A stretch of DNA of 64,000 nt. It comes from Pictodentalium vernedei. Its lineage: Eukaryota; Mollusca; Scaphopoda; Dentaliida; Dentaliidae. The notes below the pieces were generated by a model. That model was not told the DNA's origin, made no database searches, and saw only the letters and a list, made by a program, of their open reading frames with translations. The DNA lies in NCBI GenBank assembly GCA_031216915.1, contig CM062289.1, positions 387,974,674-388,038,673 of the forward strand. Reading direction: 5' to 3'. The position numbers and the translations under genes were made by a program. Of the stretch, positions 56,736 to 64,000 are shown piece after piece (the first letter of the stretch is position 1; every line of letters starts with the position of its first letter).

Positions 56736-57900
56736 AAGTAGGTGATAAATGCCGATTCTGGACCACTTTGTACATGTACCGTACACGTACACGTACATGG
56801 TACAGTGTTAAATCGCGTTCACGTACACAAAAATGTCATTTTTTCATGGTGGTACAGAATCGGCCATTGTTTTTGAGGCTCACAGATCGCACTTTTCACG
56901 TTCAAATACCCGTTGGCGAACGCGTACATTCGACACGTTGCTCAAAAAAGTGAAAAATGTACGAAATTGTACATGTACATTTTCTTAAAAAATTTTGTCG
57001 ACAATCCCATCGTGGATTAGACATTCAATCTATCGTTGGTGAATGCGAGCAAACAACGCTTTGCTGGTTCTAGACCAGCATAAAAAAAAACGGTTTGCCG
57101 ATTCTGGACCAGTGGCCCAGAATCGGCAAACCGTTTTTGAGGCTCACAATAGAGTCGACTATAATATTGGATTCGATAAATTCTATCATAATAGACACTC
57201 ATGTTTTTTTTGTTTCGGTGTGAATGAAAAGGTTTTCGTTCAAAAAGAGTCGACTATAAAATTTAATCTGTTATAATAGACATTCATGTTTTGTTTCGGT
57301 GTGAACGAAAGGTTTTCGTTCAACGGATGACATTGAAAAAATTGAGTTTTAGAAAATTAGAATCGATGGAAAAATCGTTTGTTTACGTTTTGTCACTGCG
57401 AATTTTGTGAAATAAATCTTAATAAAACACTTTGTAGAATTGTTTCATTCAAATAAAAATAGTTCGTAAAATTGTTTCATTCAAATAAAAATTCTGTGAA
57501 TCGCGTTTAATAACGTGGATATAATGGCTAGAGCAATGTATACCAAAAAACCAAAAAGCTTGAAGAGCTTGAAATAAGTAAATCACCCAATCATTTCACG
57601 TTCCTAACGCTAATTAACCAATCAGATTGCTTGATTCTCATAAACTTAATCATACAAAGTTATCTCCCCTCGTCGTGGGGGTGGGGGTCACGCCCATCAG
57701 AAAAATCGAAGTTTCGAGAAGGTGGTCACGTGACCTATCAAATTGAAGGTCTCGACGAGTGGATTAAGAAGTTCGTAATTTTAACCCTCGTCGTGGGGTG
57801 AGGTCACGACCAGAGCCGAAAAACGTCTTCCTTTTTACAAATCCAGGCATGTGAGGCATTAATATGAAGGGCTCGATGAATACATTACAGATTATAGGAA
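56736..57900 (+). repeat. Left arm of the large foldback element
   Basis: Order from outside: terminal GCCGATTCTGGACCA; GTACATGTACCGTACACGTAC; an inverted GAATCGGCC (56850); GTTGGCGAACGCGTAC; a palindrome AAACGGTTTGCCGATTCTGG and complement (57087-57136); a ~105-bp direct repeat with GAGTCGACTATAA and GTTTCGGTGTGAA (57160-57330); a 33-bp direct repeat TTGTTTCATTCAAATAAAAA (57440-57500); then CTCGTCGTGGGG blocks (57667-57800). Confidence 0.8.
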
Positions 57901-59754
57901 ATATATATTTTTTTTGTGTTGGACAATTTAGTTGAGGGTTATAATCATAGTTTTCCATAGTAGTATTCAGAGAGCAAACTCTCGTTTCAGTATCATTAGA
58001 ACATGAAGTGACAGTATCTCAACTTGAGCGTTTTATCTCTGGTAAAATCTGTCAGAGTCTCAGAGATTAGGTCTTATTACTCAACTGTGTAAAAAGATAG
58101 GGATAATGTCGAGAATTTGAAATTCTAGGGGGCCCCTACCCCTACCTAATGTAGGTTATAAAATCCTTACAAAAGCAGCATTGTCCTTACGATAGCACGA
58201 TGTGTTACAGTATATTGCTTGCCTGGATCGGACCTGGAAATGATCAATGGGTTTTCGTGAGCGAAAGAGGAGAATTCAAAGTTCCTCTGGAGGGTAAAAA
58301 AAAATATGAAAAAATCGTTCGATCCGTTTACCAAACACATATTCGATTTTCAAGACAGACTGGTCAAAAGCAAACGATTCTTACAACTCGAAAACGTGAG
58401 AAGCAAGAAAGATAAACTGCGTTTGATATCGTGTTTCACGTCTTATCAAGGAGAAAATCTAAAAGACGTTTCTAGGTTCAACAAATTCTTAGTCATTATT
58501 TTTATGTAAAAATTAAGCAAACAGCAAGAGAAATGTATATTTCGTGAAGTTATAAGCTGTTTCCAAATCTTGATGAGGTTAACACCGCTTGAATTGAATT
58601 AAAAAAGAAGTCTTCACGCAAAGGGACTCGAGTGAGGGAATGGAATAAAGCTGTCCACCTGGATGTACTCGTAATAAAAACCTATCTCTCACAACAACAA
58701 CACTACTATCAGTTAAAAACTGATTTTTTTTAAAAAATATTGATGTATTATTAATTAAATTAGACCATAAAAAAGAACGTCTGTTTTTCAGGCTCGCACG
58801 CATGGTCATTGGTGACGTTTAGAATATGGCGACAATCATAGTTAAAAAATGAGTCGTTTTCGTTCGATATATTTGATAAATTGTTTTGAACGACCCTCCA
58901 GTCAACTTTCCGTCAACAACTATGTCTGATCAAGAAAAAAAGGGAGTCGTTACCGAGATGTATTTCACCCGTTTTAGCGTTAAAAGAGAATTGTTTTGGA
59001 CAAGTAAAAAACTTAATGACTTGGCTGCTGTTGGATGACATCAATATCGCAACTACTGATGTAATGCTTCGCTATCAGGTGGTTAGAAAAAGAGCTTTTT
59101 TCTCATTTTCATTCAGTCATGCACTGACACATTGTAAACACTGTTTTTTGTTGTTGCTGTATTTATATAACGCCACCTATCTTAAAATATTTTAACTCCT
59201 ATTGTAAAAAACAAAACAAAACAACTTTTCCACACGTGCGTTTAGACTGTTTACAAATCTTTTCTAACACGTGACAAATTGTTTTATTTGAATTTAGTCA
59301 AGATTATACTCGTTTAGTTTTGTAATGTCTTCTCAACGTGGGCATTTTGTCCTAAAAAAAATAGTTTGGATTGACACTTTTTTCGGAAATTGTGAAATAG
59401 GCTATCCTCAATATGTAGAAACGTTAGAAGATCAACTTATAATTTTTTTTATTGACAAATCTATGGTTCAGTAAACAGAGTTATTATTGAAGGAAACATC
59501 TTAAGGCGTGACTTGTTAATAAGCGAGTGCATCTCTAATTAGCATAACAATCATATATTTTTTGAAAACATACTTCACGTTTTAACACAGATATCAAAAA
59601 TGAATGATGCATCAGATTCAACTTGTTGTTTTTTCAATTTAATATGTTCCATAACTACCTTTTCTTAATACTTTCGATTTCAAGATGGTCCCAACTCCAC
59701 CGTTATAAGAAGGGAAAAAATATGATTTTCATAATATCCTTGTCGATAGCTTTA
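57901..59754 (+). other. Centre of the large foldback element; small unassigned ORFs
   Basis: Plus-strand frames with a protein-like look but no recognisable domain: 58200-58415 (71 aa, LAWIGPGNDQWVFVSERGEF), overlapping 58306-58509 (67 aa, DPFTKHIFDFQDRLVKSKR), 58922-59038 (38 aa, MSDQEKKGVVTEMYFTRFSV) and 59325-59474 (49 aa, KKIVWIDTFFGNCEIGYPQY). All are on one strand. They could be exons or fragments of a gene carried by the element; equally they may be chance frames in AT-rich DNA. Confidence 0.3.
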
Positions 59755-60207
59755 ATTTGATAGGTCACACGATTATCTTCTCGAAACTTTTGATTTTCTG
59801 ATCGGTGTTAACCCCATCCCCACGGCGAGGGTGGAAAATGTCATTTTTGTAATGTATTCATCAAGCCCTTCATATCAGTACCTCACATGCTTGGATTTAT
59901 AAAAAGGAAGACGTTTTTCGTCTCTGGTCGTGACCCCACCCCCACATAAAATGAAAAATGTCATTTTCGTAATGTATTCATCGAGCCTTCATATCAGTAC
60001 CTCACATGCCTGGCTTTGTATAAAGAACGACGTTTTTCGGCTCTGGTCGTGACCCCACCCCACGACGAGGGTTAAAATTACGATCTTCTTAATCAACTCG
60101 TCGAGACCTTCAATTTGATACGTCATGTGACCACCTTCTCGAAACTTTCGATTTTCTGATGGGTATGACCGCCACCCCCTCATAAAATAAAAAACGTCAT
60201 TTCTGTA
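59755..60207 (-). repeat. Extra tandem copies of the inner arm module
   Basis: Units with TCTGGTCGTGACCCCACCCC, GTAATGTATTCATC and CTCACATGC recur near 59850, 59970 and 60230 (about 120-250 bp apart). They extend the right arm inwards and have no counterpart inside the left arm. Confidence 0.7.
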
Positions 60208-61372
60208 ATGAATTCATCGAGCCCTTCATACTAATGCCTCACATGCCTGGATTTGTAAAAAGGAAGACGTTTTTCGGCTCTGGTCGTGACCCCACCCCAC
60301 GACGAGGGTTAAAATTACGATCTTCTTAATCCACTCGTCGAGACCTCCAATTTGATGGGTCACGTGACCACCTTCTCGAAACTTCGATTTTTCTGATGGG
60401 CGTGACCCCCCACCCCACGACGAGGGGAGATAACTTTGTATGATTAAGTTTATGAGAATCAAGCAATCTGATTGGTTAATTAGCGTTAGGAACGTGAAAT
60501 GATTGGTTGATTTACTTATTTCAAGCTCTTCAAGCTTTTTGGTTTTTTGGTATACATTGCTCTAGCCATTATATCCACGTTATTAAACGCGATTCACAGA
60601 ATTTTTATTTGAATGAAACAATTCTACGAACTATTTTTATTTGAATGAAACAATTCTACAAAGTGTTTTATTAAGATTTATTTCACAAAATTCGCAGTGA
60701 CAAAACGTAAACAAACGATTTTTCCATCGATTCTAATTTTCTAAAACTCAATTTTTTCAATGTCATCCATTGAACGAAAACCTTTCATTCACACCGAAAC
60801 AAAACATGAATGTCTATTATAGCAGATTCAATTTTATAGTCGACTCTTTTTGAACGAAAACCTTTTCATTCACACCGAAACAAAAAACATGAGTGTCTAT
60901 TATGATAGAATTTATCGAATTCAATCTTATAGTCGACTCTATTGTGAGCCTCAAAAACGGTTTGCCGATTCTGGACCACTGGTCCAGAATCGGCAAACCG
61001 TTTTTTGATGCTGGTCTAGAACCGGCAAAGCGTTTTTTGCTCGCGTTCACCAACGATAGATTGAAGGTCTAATCCTCGATGGGAACGTCGACAAAAATTT
61101 TTAAGAAAATGTACATGTACAATTTCGTACATTTTTCACTTTTTTGAGCAACGTGTCGAATGTACACGTTCGCCAACGGGCATTTGAACGTGAAAAGTGC
61201 GATCTGTGAGCCTCAAAAACAATGGCCGATTCTGGACCACCATGAAAAAACGACATTTTTGTGTACGTGAACGCGATTTAGCACTGAATCCTATGGAGGT
61301 AAACGCACCATGTACGTGTACGTGTACGGTACATGTACAAAGTGGTCCAGAATCGGCATTTATCACCTACTT
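60208..61372 (-). repeat. Right arm of the large foldback element
   Basis: Complement of 56736-57900 with the same order of modules. It has an additional 18 bp (CTCCATAGGATTCAGTGC-like) near 61290 that the left arm lacks. Confidence 0.8.
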
Positions 61373-61449
61373 GAAATAATTAAGAAATCATTTTATAAAA
61401 CTCGATCATATTATTTGGATCAAACAGTGAAGTACACCCCACCCATCCC

Positions 61450-61643
61450 CTTAGCGTTTTGACACCAGCATATTTGGTTTGGCAATAAAATATTCAGTAG
61501 ACCAATCAGTATTTTGAACTTGCAGCCCCAAAGTCTGCACGTTGAAAATATTAAATGGTCTATCCCTAAATAATGAATATGGACTCTTCCGGTTGTTGTC
61601 ATTGAACTGATATGGAAGATACCACCGGGGTTCAAAGAGTTAA
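61450..61643. mobile_element. TTAA foldback MITE, family 3, left end eroded
   Basis: Palindrome AGTAGACCAATCAGTATTTT..GCAGCC and complement, right end GATACCACCGGGGTTCAAAG then AGTTAA. Relative of 11619-11858. Confidence 0.65.
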
Positions 61644-62265
61644 ACCAGCGGGATCTAAAGTGGTCATTTTGTGTCTATTATTGAAGAATCTCCAACCCTA
61701 GGAGGTAACATACCCTTTCAGGGTGCTCCGCGCCTCGGCAAAACGCTATGCCCGCGAAAAAGCCGTTTCTTGATGCCACTTCAGCGAAAGTTTTTTTTCA
61801 TTCTAAACTTAAGTTTTGGGTATTCCTTCACATTGTTGAGGAATCATGTGTGATGATGTGCACGTTTCGAAGATATTCATAGTTCTGCACAAGTCAGGTG
61901 GAGGAAAATCAACGGCAGACCTTTAGATCAGTCTAATTTTTGTGCCCAACGGCAGTAATGGATGTTGCCTGCATGGTTGGAGAAAACGCACCGATATTTT
62001 CCTCTTCGAGGCGTCTGTTTTAGGTTTTAGGTCCCCGTCTAAAAATGATAGTTTACAACCCCTTGTTATAGATCTTCACTATTATCACTCGTTCCCAATA
62101 CCATTTGACGCCAGTTTACTTGACGAACTCGAGAAGGCTTCTCAATTTCCCAATGTCGAGCTAAAGGTCTATTTGAATATAAGCTAAATTACGCATGGCG
62201 TTTACTGAGAAATGCCACAAACATGAATATAATACATCTCAAGCTTAAAGTGCATGATCTTGTAG
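61644..62265 (+). other. No gene supported
   Basis: An 81-codon frame (61942-62187; LVIDLHYYHSFPIPFDASLL, DELEKASQFPNVELKVYL) has good amino-acid composition but no domain I recognise. Not repeated elsewhere in the window. A genuine exon is possible but unproven. Confidence 0.25.
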
Positions 62266-62346
62266 AATTCGCCACAGAAAAGCAATCGCCGTCGACAGTG
62301 TCGTATACGACACTGTCGACGCCGATTTCTTTTCTGTGGCGAACTC
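62266..62346. repeat. Near-perfect 80-bp palindrome
   Basis: TTCGCCACAGAAAAG..CGTCGACAGTGTCG facing its complement with centre GTATAC. It would form a long hairpin. No clear terminal or target repeats. Confidence 0.8.
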
Positions 62347-62583
62347 TGTGGATTTAAAAAAAAACAAAAAAATTTATGTTGTTGCATTGTTTGATTCGAA
62401 GGTAAGCTCTAAGCTATATTACAAGCATCATGGAAACCTGGCCAAACAAGATATTGCCGAAACACTGCAGAACTATGGAATAAGTTTCAAACTCCTCACA
62501 ATTTGGGCGCAATTATCTTATTTGGGCACATCGTTTACAGTCGTGAGTTGAGAAGAATTTAAAGGCCTGATGAACGGTAATTT

Positions 62584-63247
62584 TTAGCTTAACTTGACAA
62601 AGTCAAGATAAGGTATTGCCATCACGCGTGCGGAAGTCTGTTAGTCTGTGAGTTTGTGTGTCTGTTCACATTTTCCTTTAGCACAGACGACACCCCGTAG
62701 TTCTTATCCGATCGTCACAACATTTCATCTGCTGTTTTGGGGTCATGTCTAGATGAGAACCTCCCCGTTTGGTCGCGATCGGTCAACCGTGATGGCTGCC
62801 TGAGCCCCAAACCCGAACACCTTTAGCACAGTCTACAGATGCCTCCGTATAATATCTGGATGAGAACGTCCCCTTTTGGTCATGATCTGTCAACCGAGAC
62901 GGCTGCCCAAGCCCGAAACCCAAAAACTTTTAGCACAGTCTGCAGGTTATATTTAATATGGTGGGATTTCATTATAACTTTGTAACTTTCGTTGATATAC
63001 ATTAACTGTGAGGGCCGCATACATTAACTGTGAGGGCCATATTAACCCACCTCTCAGTTCTTTAGTACAGTCTACACCTCATATTATTTTTATTGAAAAC
63101 AGCATACAGGGCACAGAAATTAACATATCCCCAATTTTCACAATTCTTGTCTTATTTCATAATCCTTGTATAAACATTGAACATTATCCTTTTCATCAAA
63201 CATAACACACAGACAAGTTAAGCTACAGTGTCATTGACACTTTCATA
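62584..63247 (-). mobile_element. Helentron-like element related to family A
   Basis: On the minus strand it starts ATGAAAGTGTCAATGACAC then TGTAGCTTAACTTGTC and ends CTTGACTTTGTCAAG then TTAAGCTAA. The ends match family A; the core is different (units with TTTAGCACAGTCTACAG and AGATGAGAACCTCCCC, and a 20-bp repeat ACATTAACTGTGAGGGCC near 63000-63040). The microsatellite is GTCTGT-like and weak. Confidence 0.65.
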
Positions 63248-63732
63248 TAATGTACTATCAGCACCATTTGTATACACGCAGAGGGTGACCTATAAATAAC
63301 AAATGTCTTGGAAACACTTTTAACAATTTGCTCAGACCACATTGCGACGTTCGGGTGTCTTTTGTGGGTACAATGCCGCCTCATACTAAAAGTTTTAGCG
63401 CACAAGCCTGATTAATCCTTTGTTTGAAACACCCCGTGTTCAGCGTGAAAGAAATGTGAAAGAAATATTCAAGACAGTTCTGTAAAACATGTAGCATAGG
63501 ATGAAGCACCAGAACGGTTCTGAACGTTGGAACCCATATCAAATGTAAGTCGCAGCATGGATGAATTAGACGTTTTACTTTGGGCTGAGGCAAATTGAAT
63601 ATTGCTAATTTTGCTATAAGTTTCGATATATGATATCCGCATAGCACTCTCAACGCACCATATCCAGTTTGAAAAAGAATTAGTTCAAAAGAATCGAGAA
63701 CAAACAAAAAAGTGAAGTGGAACTTTTAAAAT
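63248..63732. other. No gene seen
   Basis: The 108-codon minus frame at 63381-63707 shows no recognisable domain. Confidence 0.4.
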
Positions 63733-63769
63733 TTAACCCTTTGAACTCTGGTGGTATCTTCCATGCCAG
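63733..63769. mobile_element. TTAA foldback MITE, family 3, left end
   Basis: TTAACCCTTTGAACTCTGG then TGGTATCTTCCATGCCAG, where the SINE starts. This is the undamaged terminus of the family at 11619-11858. Confidence 0.6.
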
Positions 63770-64000
63770 GAGCGCGGTGGCTCAGTGGTAGATTGTTGGA
63801 CTTCTATACTAGACGTCCCGAGTTCGATCCGCGTTGTGTCCTTGGGCAAGGCACTTCATCCCAGTTGCCTGCATGGGGGCACGATGACGCCGTTTACTAA
63901 GGCGTACTGCACGTCGATGGTGCACATGTCTTCAACCGCTGTAACCCTGCTTGAGCGGAGCTTGTTGAGGAGCTGACAGTTGCTCGTCGATGCTCGGTGG
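63770..64000 (+). mobile_element. tRNA-derived SINE, cut by the window edge
   Basis: Head AGCGCGGTGGCTCAGTGG (A box) and GAGTTCGATCC (B box), then TGTCCTTGGGCAAGGCACTT, GGCGTACTGCACGTCG, GCTCGTCGATGCTCGGTGG. The head differs from the SINEs at 25565 and 32729 between the boxes while the body is the same, so body and head evolve separately. Confidence 0.75.

Larger units (their letters stand above)
56736..61372. mobile_element. Large foldback element, 4.6 kb, ~1.16-kb inverted arms
   Basis: Left edge AAGTAGGTGATAAATGCCG and right edge CGGCATTTATCACCTACTT are exact complements. The arms (56736-57900 and 60208-61372) stay about 95% identical inwards, differing by an 18-bp indel near 56815/61290 and scattered bases. 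Flanks (AGAAA / TGAAA) are compatible with a 4-5 bp target duplication but not proof. The 2.3 kb centre has only short plus-strand frames. Long modular arms recall Foldback/Galileo-type elements, but I recognise no transposase. Confidence 0.75.

Noticed and set aside
61942..62551. Two neighbouring frames (61942-62187, 62336-62551) as exons of one gene
   Set aside because: The second lies at the edge of a palindrome and no convincing splice sites or homology were seen; left as unassigned.

Overview
This is a 64 kb piece of a eukaryotic, intron-era genome that is almost wholly built of transposable elements. It has no operons, no ribosome-binding-site pattern and no dense coding. The mix points to a marine invertebrate: tRNA-derived SINEs with a 'TGTCCTTGGGCAAG' body, Helitron/Helentron-like elements ending in GACGGACAGACGG microsatellites plus hairpins, TTAA-flanked foldback elements, hAT-like elements, a DIRS-like retroelement, a LINE and a PIF/Harbinger transposon. 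A mollusc or another lophotrochozoan is plausible, but I cannot fix the phylum. I found no host gene I could defend.

Layout. 0-4.9 kb holds the tail of a Helentron-like element (family A), SINE pieces, a TTAA foldback element, a family C Helentron-like element, and two inverted copies of a hAT-like repeat around a TSD-flanked hAT-like MITE. 4.9-11.1 kb (minus strand) is a decayed DIRS-like retroelement (gag, reverse transcriptase with YLDD, RNase H), split by a 2.8 kb insertion that itself carries a full-length family A element. 11.2-18.5 kb is dominated by a family A element interrupted by a 3.0 kb family B element, whose core is about fourteen 168-bp tandem units. 18.5-34.7 kb is nested small DNA transposons and SINEs. 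34.66-40.30 kb is a PIF/Harbinger transposon with a promoter-like region, a broken DDE transposase (+) and a broken MADF/BESS-like second ORF (-), with a family A element inserted between them. 40.3-49.4 kb holds more hAT-like and foldback elements. 49.4-52.0 kb (-) is a LINE peppered with G/C homopolymers. 53.8-55.1 kb is a foldback element with a hammerhead-like motif. 56.7-61.4 kb is a 4.6 kb element with two ~1.16 kb inverted arms. The window closes in a SINE inserted in a TTAA foldback element.

How the parts fit. Many insertions can be dated against each other because they sit inside one another: SINE in Helentron-like in TTAA-MITE (32.5-33.4 kb), MITE in MITE (26.0-26.5 kb), family B in family A (13.9-17.0 kb), hAT-like in SINE (23.9-24.9 kb), SINE in hAT-like (24.9-26.0 kb), family A in Harbinger (36.4-38.2 kb). 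Two insertions can be checked against an empty or intact relative inside the window and show no target duplication and a CTAA 3' end, which is the rolling-circle (Helitron-group) signature. All coordinates were read by eye and may be off by a few bases.
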